Positions 9,098 to 18,854 of a stretch of 64,000 bases of DNA are shown here, piece by piece. The stretch comes from Simmondsia chinensis (taxonomy: Eukaryota; Streptophyta; Magnoliopsida; Caryophyllales; Simmondsiaceae), in the NCBI GenBank assembly GCA_018398585.1, contig JAGTTD010000001.1:13952501-14016500 (forward strand). The letters run 5' to 3'. Both the position numbers and the translations under genes were made by a program. Every line of letters begins with the position of its first letter. The first letter of the stretch is position 1. The notes under the pieces are model-generated. The model ran no database searches, was not told where the DNA came from, and was given only the letters and a program-made list of their open reading frames with translations.

Positions 9098-11103
9098 TGT
9101 TAGGAATAGTGTCATAAAATTCAGATTTATTCTGGATATATTATTTTAATTAATAGATAAAATTAAAGTTTTAGTCGTTTCCTAGTTAAATTTGTGTATG
9201 TGAGCATTTATGCTGCATGTGATTTTCTTTTGGGAGACATCCATGAGATGGGTGTAGTCCTCAGACTACAATTTACATGTTTGTTTTAAGTGGTTAATGA
9301 GACTAAGCCACTGATAGATTTAGAATAAATGGTATGGATTGTTGTTTGAAAGACTCATAGTCGAAGACAAGTTTGGACCACTTGTATGTTAAGACTATAA
9401 CGTGACACTTTAGATGGCTTGTCTTGGTCATGTGGTTGGAGATCCAAAAGTGTTAAGTTAGTGTGTTCAATAAGATTGACACATTGAGTTGGACCATGTG
9501 GGTTACTTATTTCTAGACTACTATCGGAGATGAGTGATTCATGTTGTATTGTTTGAACGACGACTCTAAATCCTAAGAGTATTCTGGACTTGTGCATGGA
9601 GCGTTAGTTACTTTGGTGTACTATAAGTAAGGTCTAAATGAATGACTGAAATCCCACATACACTGGGTAGCAGCATGAAGTGTGATAAGGATCAGATATT
9701 GAATAGGAGATCTACAGTCTCTTATGAGATATAGATGTCCCCTTAGTTGATTTGCAAATATTTGAATGGTTCGGAAACTTTGGCCAAAGTATTCCAAGTG
9801 TTTGACATTTAGAATTTATACTGTGAATATGTTCAAGTATAAATGAATTATTCAGTGAAGGGCAAGTCGGTAACTAATGGAGAAGCTGTGAGAAGGATAA
9901 TGGTAGTGGTTATATTTATCTTTTGTCATGGACATCTAGTGGAAGGGTTGTTGTCATCAATACAGTCTATTTGGGAAATATCGAATAAATAATTTAAGTC
10001 TGGAGTGCAGTGAGATTTATTTAGTAGAATTAAGTCTCATTAAATGGTAATTAAATTAATATCATGAGATGATTTCATTTAACCCATTTGGAGCTAGATT
10101 TAAATTGTCTCTGAGGTCCCTGCGCAAGCCTCTATATTTTATTGCCATTAGAAAAATATTAAAGAATTCATGAGATAAATTATTTATCCATAAGATGGGC
10201 AAATTAATTTTGCAGAATATTATTCATGAGATGAATAAAATTTAAAAATTATAAAATAAAATAATTTCAAAAATTAAAATTCATAAGATGAATTTTTACA
10301 TGTGTGAAATAAGAAAAAAGGGACGAAAATCGCACAGGCTCCGATCCTTGTGCTTTGGATCCAACGAATCGCACTGGGACGCCCACCAGGGCTATCCGCA
10401 TCCCCACGCGAGGAGCAATCATGAGTTGACACGTGTCACGCGTTTTGAATTTAAATAACAGGCGCGATTTTTGGGTTGATGAAACGACGCGTTTTGAACT
10501 GTTTTCTAATTAAAACGATGCGTTTTATTTTAAACTCGGCAATCCCTTTTCGATTAAAATTAGATTTTTTTGCTCCGGTATATTTCTATAAATAGAGGGG
10601 CTTATTCCGAGGTTTGGCATTCGAGTTGAAATATTTTCTTAGGGTTTCTGAAATTGTTTCGGAGATCTAATTGGAGAAAAATATTTCCGTTGAAAATTTT
10701 CTTTCCTCACTTTAATATTTTCCAGATCCCACCCTCCGGGTAGTTCAAGGTCATTGCGTAGAAGGTCTCAGGGTCTTGATTTTGAAGAATATTATTTTCG
10801 TTCTAGTTTTTCTTTTATAGGAGCCACTCCAGGTATGTTCTTTTTTCCTTCTTCTTTTTGTTTCGCTTTTCTATTTAATTATAGTATTCGTTATTATGCC
10901 TGTTTAAGTTTATGTATTTTTATGAATGTATTAGAGTAAAAGGCCTGTAGATCTAAATTAAGAATTTAGATCTGATGATTTAAATTATGAATTTAAGTCA
11001 GTAAAATTAGGAATTTTAAATCAACCATAGGTTTAGAATTATGAATTCTAAGCCTGTTCCGCTGCGTAATCTTTAGGGAGAATTTTTGAAATTCATCCCA
11101 ACA
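9098..11103 (+). repeat. Cop2A LTR (2006 bp)
   Basis: The LTR begins TGTTAGGAATAGTG after the polypurine tract and ends TTCATCCCAACA. It is the counterpart of the Cop2B LTRs at 56028-57968 and 62209-64000. A TATA box (TATAAATAG, 10587-10595) sits about 150 bp after a G-box palindrome (GACACGTGTC, about 10428-10437), with CGACGCGTTTT-type repeats between them. A block around 10160-10300 carries several near-palindromic TTCATGAGATGAA words. Coding potential is absent; the 61-codon frame at 10754-10939 lies in the R/U5 region and is not supported by any motif. Confidence 0.88.
10587..10595 (+). promoter_or_regulatory. TATA box of Cop2A LTR
   Basis: TATAAATAG is flanked upstream by two CGATGCG/CGACGCG TTTT words and a G-box, and lies about 510 bp before the LTR end. 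This is the likely core promoter for element RNA. Confidence 0.65.
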
Positions 11104-11175
11104 ATCGGTATTAGGGCAAAGGGTTTATAGAGATAAACCTATTCTCGGGAACTCTCGCACGTGAGGTGTCACGAA
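11104..11175 (+). other. Primer-binding-site-like sequence after the Cop2A LTR
   Basis: ATCGGTATTAGGGCAAAGG follows the LTR end directly and resembles the tRNA-Met-type site (TGGTATCAGAGC) that normally follows a 5' LTR. Cop2B has ATTGGTATAAGAACC at the same place. About 60 bp later the sequence changes to the truncated GypJ LTR. The LTR thus has a polypurine tract on its left and a primer site on its right. Confidence 0.5.
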
Positions 11176-11870
11176 GCGTCGCCATACATACCGAGATTTG
11201 GATGTCTCCTCTGTGTCGCCATACATACCGAGATTTGGCCATCACCCCCATGTACGCTTACACAGCCGGTACAAATCACATATTAAAAAATTGAGACAAC
11301 GTATATATATTAGAATAATTCCAGTCATAAAAGTAAAAATCACATATATAAATTAGTATAATTCAATTTATGAGAGTATAAACCACACAATCAAATAAAC
11401 ACATATACCCAATCCTATCTTTAATAAAACAATAAATCATTTAAAATATAATATCATATATCAAACCAGGTAAAGAAAACTCTATATTTCATAAACAAGT
11501 AGGGGAAGTGGTATACTTACCTTCAATACCTTCTAATTCAATATCCAAACTTCTATTATGTATCTACCTTCGAAAACCTAGGAAGAGGAATCAAAATTGA
11601 CGATTGGCGCTTGAGAGAGAGAGAGATTGGAAGAGGGGAAGAGAAACCAGGGTTTAAACCTTTCTCATCTTCTATATATATATATATATAAGTTTATAAC
11701 CCTAATACTACTAATGGGCCCTTCCAAAATTAGCCCATTATTTTATTTATTTGCAGCCCAGTGAAAATAATAGAAAATTCTAATTGTATTATAATATCTA
11801 ACCCAATTTAATAAAATCGAGTTTCATATATTATAATACCTCGTCTAATTTTATTAGATTGGGTATTACA
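11176..11870 (-). repeat. GypJ 3' LTR, truncated
   Basis: It starts on the minus strand at 11870 (TGTAATACCCAATC) and is about 90% alike by eye to the first ~700 bp of the 5' LTR (15781 to about 15085), including GAGAGAGA and TATATA runs. The remaining ~850 bp of the LTR is missing at the junction with Cop2A. Near the junction the word GTCGCCATACATACCGAGAT occurs twice in tandem (about 11178 and 11216). Confidence 0.88.
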
Positions 11871-11995
11871 TCCTTACTCCCTTAAATAAAATTTTCGTCC
11901 TCGAAACTTACATCCTCAATTTAATTATTAATTAGACAAGGTATCACATCCTCACTCGCTTCAATGAAAATTTCATCCTCGAAATTTACTTTCAT
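11871..11995 (-). repeat. GypJ polypurine tract, tandemly duplicated with an LTR-start-like motif
   Basis: On the minus strand, TTTCGAGGACGAAAATTTTA followed by TTAAGGGAGTAAGGATG precedes the LTR; this is the usual gypsy polyprotein end plus polypurine tract. A diverged second copy (TTTCGAGGATGAAATTTTCA, then GCGAGTGAGGATGTGATACC) lies about 80 bp upstream and even includes an LTR-start-like TGTGATACCTTGTCTAAT at 11948 downward. Confidence 0.7.
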
Positions 11996-12775
11996 TTTCA
12001 AATAAATTTGGGTATTTGCTTCAGATTAGATTGACCGTACAACTTCTGAATCAAAGAAGATGTGATATCCTATGACAACAAATAGTTTGCAATACGCACC
12101 ATTATCCTTTTGCTCTCTGTAGACCAAATTATATTTTAGCAATGTCTTTGTTCAATCTCTTCATCACATTGACCCAACATTAAGGAGGTCTTAGTCTTAA
12201 GATCAACAAAATGCTAATTCTTACACTCCTCCATTTACCACGCTTCCACTACGCAATTCTAACACCAATCACGACTAATTAGACTTGGGATTCTACTTAC
12301 CAAAGTATTCGGATAGGAATAGATATAACTTGCTTGTTTAATGCCTTCCAAGCAACCTTTAGCAACAGTTCAATTTACGAGATCTGCAATTATCTTTAAA
12401 TCTTTGTAACCCAAAATTACTACATATTCAATCTCTATTATGCACAATTATCCTTGACATCCCTTTTTCAAGGATCTTCTATCAATCAAGGCCAAAATCG
12501 TTCTATGAGGAGTCTTAGGGTCTTTACTCTCCATAGGAGAATCTATCCTGTTTCTATGATAAACAAAATCTTGGTAGTTATGAATATGAAATACTACCAT
12601 TTTCCCAAAACAATTCAAATGTGCAAGATAAGAAGACGATTAACTAATCCCTAAAATTCACATCAAAATCCTCCATCTCTAGGGCCACTAAGCCCCCTGC
12701 TAATTCAGTGTCACCTATTTTAATCATGCAATCCTTACACACAAGATCAACAATCATGTCATATACTCCTAAAAG
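11996..12775 (-). pseudogene. GypJ gypsy protease and polyprotein-end remnant
   Basis: On the minus strand around 12770-12650 the frame reads VYDMIVDLVCKDCMIKIGDT, then ELAGGLVALEMEDFDVNF. This corresponds to the end of a gypsy aspartic protease, the 'L..LEM.DFDVILGMDWL' motif, with the terminal GMDWL lost. A region like the post-protease spacer follows, then the polyprotein C-terminus near 11990. The catalytic D-S/T-G is not present. Everything from RT to integrase is missing, so a large deletion must separate the protease from the end. Many stops. The plus-strand frame at 12454-12654 is a shadow. Confidence 0.6.
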
Positions 12776-12994
12776 AAACCTAATTTTAACCCACCTACGT
12801 AAAATTAATTCCTTTGTTTAAATCCACCCCTAGAAAGTTCTATTCCTATCATAATAACAATCGAAATACTTTGTACTCAATATTGTGTTAACCAAACAAG
12901 TTCCCAGTATCATTTATTCACTTCATAAAATAAGGACCCATAATAAATAATTCAATACAAAACCCAAAAAAAAAAAAAAAAAAAGCTAATTCAA

Positions 12995-13229
12995 TCTCAA
13001 TTGCTTCAAATAGCTGAATTGTATTAGGATGACTAATATCCCTCAAAATAAGAATCTCCTTCAACAAATTCTCATTCAAATTCTTCTTATCAATCTCTTT
13101 GTTTGCAAATTCAACCTTACTATAGTGATGCCATAATCTCAACAATACAACAAAGGAACTCAACCCAAGTCATGGCCCGATCACATAGTGACCAACTAAA
13201 TGCAGCGTTTTACTATCCCCAAGATCCAT
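12995..13229 (-). pseudogene. ATG1-like protein kinase exon fragment inside GypJ
   Basis: On the minus strand from an ATG at 13229 the translation begins 'MDLGDSKTLHLVGHYVIGP', has one TGA, then reads GLSSFVVLL and KVEFANKEIDKKNLNENLLK, followed by EILILRDISHPNTIQLFEAIE. This lines up with the start of a Ser/Thr kinase domain: the glycine loop ('G.Y.LG..IG.GSF'), the VAVKEIDKK segment with the ATP-binding lysine, and the C-helix glutamate (NLLKEI). The mix 'KEIDKK...NLLKEI.IL..I.HPNII...EAIE' is typical of plant ATG1 (autophagy kinase) first exons. The match ends at FEAIE near 12995, beside a 19-A run. The glycine loop is damaged. I infer a captured or pre-existing pseudogene exon; another CIPK/ATG1-like kinase is possible. 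Confidence 0.6.
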
Positions 13230-13312
13230 CAAAAGAGGCACACTCAAAACTCCATAGTTAATGTTGCAAAAACTAGAACGAGTAAACTGAATTTCTTGAC
13301 CCAAAAATTTCT

Positions 13313-13990
13313 TAATAATTAATAGGCTTAAATTAAAAGGGCGCTACACGGCCGTACTATAATGAAGTCCCACATCATAGTACGAAGCCCGAAAAACTTA
13401 CAAACTATAATTCCTCAAAATTCCATGACAAATGGCAGCTAGTCCAAAATACATCAATACTAAAAAAAGAAAAAAAAAAAAAAACAGTAGTGCGGGAGTT
13501 CAAAATTACAATGTCTCATATAGTCTATAATATCCTATTACAAAATTCATTTACTAAAACTATGCATGACAACTAATTCTTAAGATAGTGAGCTGCTCCA
13601 TCTTTTCTTCCTTTAGGCACGTGCCATGAATTACTAATATGGAAAATAAATTAATTGGGTGTGCAAACAACGAGCTCAGCAAGTATACCATACACCCTAC
13701 TCTAATCAGGCATATTATTTAAAATGGATAAAAACTCAACGAAAATAAGTAAACAAATTTATCTTCACAAATCATATTGAAGTGGCACAAACCACTACTT
13801 TATAATTTAACTTATTTTACAAGAGCTCTTTTTGGTAATACTCACTGACGAAATGGACACTACGGCCGGTATTATTCCCGCGACAGGGTCAGAATCGACG
13901 TTCATATTTCACATATTCCAACCGGTTCTAAGTCAACAGATCCACTAGGATCGAACGTAGATCTACATGCCGATATTTTACTCCTATCAC
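13313..13990 (-). repeat. Extra partial GypJ LTR inside the element
   Basis: This segment matches the second half of the 5' LTR (about 14250-14940): shared words include ACTATAATGAAGTCCCACA, AGTAGTGCGGGAG, GCCGGTATTATTCCCGCGAC and ATCAAACGTAGATCTAC-like sequence. It lacks both the first ~840 bp and the last ~20 bp of an LTR. It could be a remnant of an older copy or of a recombination between elements. It directly adjoins the kinase exon. Confidence 0.8.
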
Positions 13991-14235
13991 TCATCTTTAC
14001 CTGAACCCAGATCACATAAGAAATAAATTATTATTTTTTCTTTTGATATAGTTGAAGCAACCAATTCAAATAGCCAATTATATTTCCTCAGCATCGAAAA
14101 TTTTGTTCCTCAATAATTAATAACGCAAGTTCTAATCTTATCACTTAAATTTCTCAAGGTTCATAACCTAAGGCTCTCACTTTAACACTTAAATTTGCTC
14201 CAAAATTTGTAACCTAGTGCTCTAATACCACTTTA
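13991..14235 (-). promoter_or_regulatory. GypJ primer-binding site and leader
   Basis: The minus strand has TGGTATTAGAGC (14230 down to 14219), close to the plant tRNA-Met primer site TGGTATCAGAGC, five bases after the end of the 5' LTR. The rest of the segment is AT-rich leader with no coding signal. Confidence 0.75.
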
Positions 14236-15781
14236 TGTGATGCCCCCAAATCATATGCCGAATAGGCTTAAGTCAAAAGGGACGCTACACGGCGTACTAT
14301 AATGAAGTCCCACACCACATCATAGTACGAAGCCTGAAAACTTACAGCCTTAATTCCTAAAAATTCATAAAGGTTCCCATGATAAATAATAGAAAATCTC
14401 AAATACATCAATACTAACAATTAAAAGCTAGTAGTGCGGGAGCTAAAAATTACAAAATCTCAAATAGTCTTTAATATTCTACTACAAAATATATTAAATA
14501 CTTAAACTATGAAAATAGACTAATTCTTGAAATAGAGAGCCGCTACACCTTCCTCGTTCCTCTAGAATTTGCCATAGGCTACTAATCTGGAAAGTCAAGG
14601 AATTGGGTGAGCAAATAACACGCTCAACAAGTACACCATACACCCTACCCGGATCAGGCATATTATTTAAAGCGGATAAAAGTTCAATAAAACAAGTAAA
14701 TCGATTTATCTTCAGAAATCATGTTAAAGTAGCACAAATCACAGCTTTATAATCTAACTTATTACACAAGAGCTCTTTTGGTAAAACTCACAGACGAAAC
14801 AGAAAGTAAGGCCGGTATTATTCCCGCGACAAGGTCACAATCAACCTTCATATTTCACATATTCGAACCGATTCTAAGTCGACAGATCCACCGGGATCAA
14901 ACGTAGATCTACGTGCCGGTATTATTCTCGTGATGAGGTTATAGGTTGACTTTCATATTTTTCACATTCTTTCGTCGATAGACCCCGGAGGGTCAAACGT
15001 AGTTATCTGTAAGCTCTTCCCATAAAACCTTTAAAATTCAAATCACAAGTTCACAATAATTTCTTTTTGTGTAACAACTAGGATTTGGACGTCTCCCCAC
15101 GTCGCCATACGTACCGGGATTTGGCCGTTGCCCCCGCGTACGCTTACATAGCCATTATAAATCAATATAATTCAAACCACATATTAAAACATTGAGTCAA
15201 CGTACATATATTAGGATAATTCCAATCATAAAAGTAAAAATCACATATATAAATCAGTATAATTCAATTTATGAGACTATAAACCACACAATTAAATAAA
15301 CACATATACCCAATCCTATCCTTAATAAGCCAATAAATCATTTAAAATATAATCTCATATATCAAACCAGGTAAAGAAAACTTTATATTTCATAAACAAG
15401 TAGGGGAAGTGATATACTTACCTTCAATATCTTCTAATTCAATATCCAAACTTCTATTATGTATCTAGCTTCAAAAACCTAGGAAGAGGAATCAAAATTG
15501 ACAATTGGCGCTTGAGTGAGAGAGAGAGAGAGAGAGAGAGATTGAAAGAGGGGAGGAGAAACTAGGGTTTAAACCCTTCACATTTTATATATATATATAA
15601 AAGTTTATAACCCTAATATTACTAATGGGCCCTTCCAAAATTAGCCCATTATTTTATTTATTTGCAGCTCAGTTGAAATAATAGTAAATTCTAATTTTAT
15701 TACAATATCTAACCCAATTTAATTAATCCGGGTTTCATATATTATAATACCTCGTCTAACTTTACTAGACTGGGTATTACA
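14236..15781 (-). repeat. GypJ 5' LTR (1546 bp)
   Basis: It runs on the minus strand from TGTAATACCCAGTC at 15781 to GGGGGCATCACA at 14236, followed by the primer site. It contains a GA-repeat (about 15515-15540), a short TATATA run and two diverged copies of the CCGGTATTATTC.CG.GA word. It directly adjoins the SireC gag at 15782. Confidence 0.88.
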
Positions 15782-16640
15782 GTTAATTCATCTTTGGAAG
15801 AAGATAAACTTTTTTAAAATTTTTCTTGAACTTTTTATTTTTAATGTGTTTATAAAACCTTTTTGCTAACATAACCACTTCATCATCGCTTCCATCACTC
15901 TCGTCATATAAAAATGATTTAAATGCTTTGTCTTTACTTTTATTTTATATTTCTTCTTCCTTAAACTCTTCCATGTCAATTTCATGAGTCATAAGATTGC
16001 CAATTATTTGATCAAATTTATAGGTGGAGAGGTTATGCGCTTCTCGAATAGTGGTAACCTTTCCTTGTCATGAAATAGGAAGACATCTAAGAATTGTATT
16101 GACTTACTCCTCATTTGAATACTTTTTTCCAAGAGCTTGGAGTTTCTTAGTAATGTCGGAAAATCTAGTGCACATTTCTTTCATGGATTCCTCCGATTTC
16201 TTTTTGAAAAGCTCATAGGATCTTACCAACATATTGATTTTTGACAACTTCACTTGATCCGCACCTTCATAAGTGACTTCTACCTTGTCCCAAACTTCCT
16301 TTCTTAGTTGACAACCTGAAACGTGATTAAAGACATTAAGGCAAAAGCACACAATAATTCATAATGAGCTTTTGCATTTTTTTACTAGTTTTTCTTTATC
16401 ATCTTGCAAAAGCTCATTTTTTTTGTTTTTCTCAATAGTTTTCTCCCCTTCTTTCTTTGAAGGTGCATAGTCACCATTTTTTGTTATAAGCCATAAATTA
16501 AAATCAATGGATGAAAAATAAAGTCCCATGCTAAGCTTCTAAAAGGGAAATTTTTCCCATCAAAAAGATGACGCTTGTTGCTCGATTAACCCTTGGCCAA
16601 GATAGGAGAAAATGTTGCCATTTGGATCACTCTAAGGTTG
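15782..16640 (-). pseudogene. SireC gag (UBN2-type) remnant
   Basis: Gag forms the particle that packages element RNA. The best preserved part is a minus-strand frame of 82 codons at 16352-16104 (MCFCLNVFNHVSGCQLRKEV ... VEVTYEGADQVKLSKINMLV ... ESMKEMCTRFSDITKKL), the standard UBN2/gag segment of plant Sirevirus-type copia elements. A broken N-terminus (LITKNGDY) is readable near 16500. Downstream the translation continues with IREAHNLSTYKFDQ, LMTHEIDMEEF and an acidic/lysine-rich tail, ending at the GypJ junction. Several stops and at least one frameshift are present. The zinc knuckle is missing because of the truncation. Confidence 0.85.
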
Positions 16641-16661
16641 TTGGACCAAAAAAAGAGTACT

Positions 16662-16676
16662 AGCTCTTATACTAAT
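16662..16676 (-). promoter_or_regulatory. SireC primer-binding site
   Basis: Minus-strand ATTAGTATAAGAGCT follows the LTR end (TTCA at 16677). SireD has ATTAGTATCAGAGCC at the same place. It resembles the tRNA-Met primer site. Confidence 0.75.
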
Positions 16677-18020
16677 TGAAGGCCCAAAAAACAACCTAAG
16701 GGGGGGAGTGAATTAGGCACCATCGCTATAAAATGAAAATTTAAACTTTAAGAACCAAAAAATGAAATAAAAGATGGCCGATAAATTCGAAATATAAAAA
16801 TTAAAGACAAGAAGAAAAAGATACACAACGATTTTTATAATGCTTCACTTTAAATCCAGAAGCTAGTCCACTCCCCAAGTTACTATTTTTTGTCACTTGA
16901 GCCTTGCAATAAGTTTGATGATCCTTTTAAAATCTTAGACTCAAGATCCAACCTTTACAATCTTTTTGTACATCGGCTTAAGACCAAACCTTTTACAATT
17001 GACCCTTTTGTTGCAATAGGCCTAGGATCGTACCCTTTCAACAAAATGAATTAAAGCAATGAGAAAAGTGCATTAGCAATAAATCAAGCTTAGAAAAGTG
17101 AAGGATATGCCAATTCTGCTCAAATAATCAATAAAAAAGAGAATTAGTGATACTCAAAAAAAAAAAAAAGTTTAAAATGTTAAAGCGCAAGTAGAATACA
17201 AGAACTTTTGATCAATCAAATCTTGAATAATTGGATAATCTTATCCAAGAATTTAAGTTCTATTTATAGGCCAAGAAGACATAAGAGCCATTGGGAAACT
17301 TTAAAAAAAATTAGAAAGAAATCGAATTTGAACTTTAGCCGGTAGAGCTGTCAGGTCTGTGTGTCTACACAAAGTAGCTTACTCTGGCTACTGTTTTTCT
17401 GTGTATAAACACATGTTTCTTATGTGTTGACACTCAACATGCCTGGGTGTTTTTGAATTTTTGGGATTGTTGGACTTGATTTATTACTATTTTTGAGCTT
17501 ATTTTTGAAAAATGATTTCTCTTAATCATGCCAAAATATCAGCCTAAGAAATTTCTCTTAATCTTGTTATTTTGGCATGCCTCCGATAATGAAAATTTAG
17601 AAAATATTTACATTGAAAAATTGAATTTGCTTGAGTTAAATTGAGTGTTTTTTCAAATAAAATTTGCTAAACAAATTTCAAAATATATTAGAAACATTTT
17701 TGTTAGAGCATCACAAATTGACATTGAGATTTTGACTCAATCTATGCATCTCGATCCTAAGTCCTAAAAAAATAAATAAAAACAAAAGACTTGAAGCATC
17801 TAGCCTCGGATCTCGTTCTCTTGATTTTGGGTCAATCATTTCTATAATTTTGATCATTTTTCTCTTGATCCATCGTCTTGGAAAGCTTGGCATCAACTTA
17901 ATCAATCTTGATCTTTCATTGCTTTCTTATGATTCATTTTCAAACAAGATTAGAACAATTAAACACAATAGCACTAAATGATTGTTATAGTCAAAATTAC
18001 AATGTATATGGCCACCAACA
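16677..18020 (-). repeat. SireC 5' LTR (1344 bp)
   Basis: It runs from TGTTGGTGGCCATATACATT at 18020 to GGGCCTTCA at 16677 on the minus strand. The TATA box is at 17268-17261 (TATAAATA). Around 17365-17445 lie an AGTAGC/GCTACT hairpin and TGTGT..ACACA-type words, as in SireD. It is interrupted by no other element. Confidence 0.88.
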
Positions 18021-18146
18021 ACTTTACCAAGTACAATAACAAGGGCGTATATAAACAAGGCTCCTCTCCTCTAGATTTCTTATGTGGGATTGAGGATTTT
18101 TTCACAAAATAACAATATTGAAGCACACAACCCCTAAGTTCTAACA
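18021..18146 (-). repeat. Cop3 3' LTR fragment (126 bp)
   Basis: Minus-strand TGTTAGAACTTAGGGG at 18146 is followed by AGAGGAGAGGAGCCTTGTTT and TATTGTACTTGGTAAAG. The same order of words is found at 51238-51113. The copy ends at the SireC LTR boundary. Confidence 0.88.
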
Positions 18147-18854
18147 ATCCCCCAGATGGTTCAATTTTGAGAAAGGAACAAAAGAAAGAGTATTACTAAG
18201 CAGTGAGATCTACAGTTGACGATGCTAATGTCTTTTGGACTAGAATCAGCACCTAGTGACTAAGCATGGACCACAACCACCCATTAGTGAACAAGGTCTT
18301 GAACCATGAGCATTCATTGTGAAGAGCATACCTAACTCCTTCATGTGGTTCTCGAGGTTAACACGCACTCCACGATCAGGACGTATGAGGGCCCTCAAAA
18401 AATAATCCAAAACTTAATATTCTAAGGAATACTCTAGAGATTAACCCCTTACTCTCGAGAGGAGGACTTTCTACCCCCACAATCCCATAGGTGAGTCCAT
18501 GAGGTGGGCTGCACTACACCACCATAAAAGGCCATGGACATCATTAAGAACCTTATCCTTATTCTCACATCATAGCAGTAGTGGTGTGTCCATTAAGTGT
18601 GCTGCCTTACACCACCTCATTAGGCTATGGATAACATTAAGAGCATTAAGCTCAACCTCCTTCATGACAGATTTAGCAGATCCTAGAGCCACTTATATAA
18701 CAAACACGTATGGGATCGAGTTGCAATCATAAATTTCCATGCCTCTGACTTTGTTTGACCTATTGAACATTGAGAGTAACTCCCGAGACGGGTATCAATA
18801 AGGATTAGGACACACAAATGGGCTTTAGCCCCATTCCCTCTGCAGTTTCATTTA
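18147..18854 (-). other. Cop3 polypurine tract and 3' untranslated spacer
   Basis: TCTGGGGGAT (minus strand, 18156-18147) is the polypurine tract next to the LTR. The remaining ~700 bp shows no protein motif. It contains two diverged copies (about 18505-18555 and 18595-18645) of a ~50-bp word with GCTGC.CTACACCACC, as often seen in copia 3' spacers. Confidence 0.65.

Larger units (their letters stand above)
6211..11117 (+). mobile_element. Cop2A: 5'-truncated copia element with ~2-kb LTR
   Basis: From about 6211 the sequence matches, base for base in long stretches, the reverse complement of Cop2B (from about 61111 downward). That gives leader, truncated gag, protease, integrase, linker, the last part of RT, RNase H, polypurine tract and a 3' LTR (9098-11103). 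The 5' LTR and primer-binding site are missing; the match to Cop2B stops abruptly at 6211. Large in-frame-independent deletions removed most of gag and the first two-thirds of RT. The element therefore cannot encode a working polyprotein. Sequence after the LTR resembles a primer-binding site. Confidence 0.85.
11176..15781 (-). mobile_element. GypJ: minus-strand non-autonomous gypsy-type LTR element
   Basis: The 5' LTR (15781 to 14236), primer site (14219-14230), a ~2.3-kb interior, a polypurine region (11871-11890) and a truncated 3' LTR (11870 to about 11176) lie in the expected order on the minus strand. LTR ends are TGTAATACCC and GGGGGCATCACA. The interior holds only a short gypsy protease remnant and the final codons typical of a gypsy polyprotein (the 'FEDEIF'-like end). 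RT and integrase are absent. It also holds an extra LTR fragment and a kinase exon. The left end abuts Cop2A sequence, so the 3' LTR was cut by a later deletion. Confidence 0.8.
15782..18020 (-). mobile_element. SireC: 5' end of a Sirevirus-like copia
   Basis: The minus strand carries a complete 5' LTR (18020 to 16677), primer site and most of gag, closely matching SireD at 24579 to about 26905. It stops at 15782, exactly where the GypJ LTR begins, so GypJ probably inserted into this gag; the rest of SireC is not found on the other side. The upper end (18020) cuts the Cop3 3' LTR. Confidence 0.85.
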
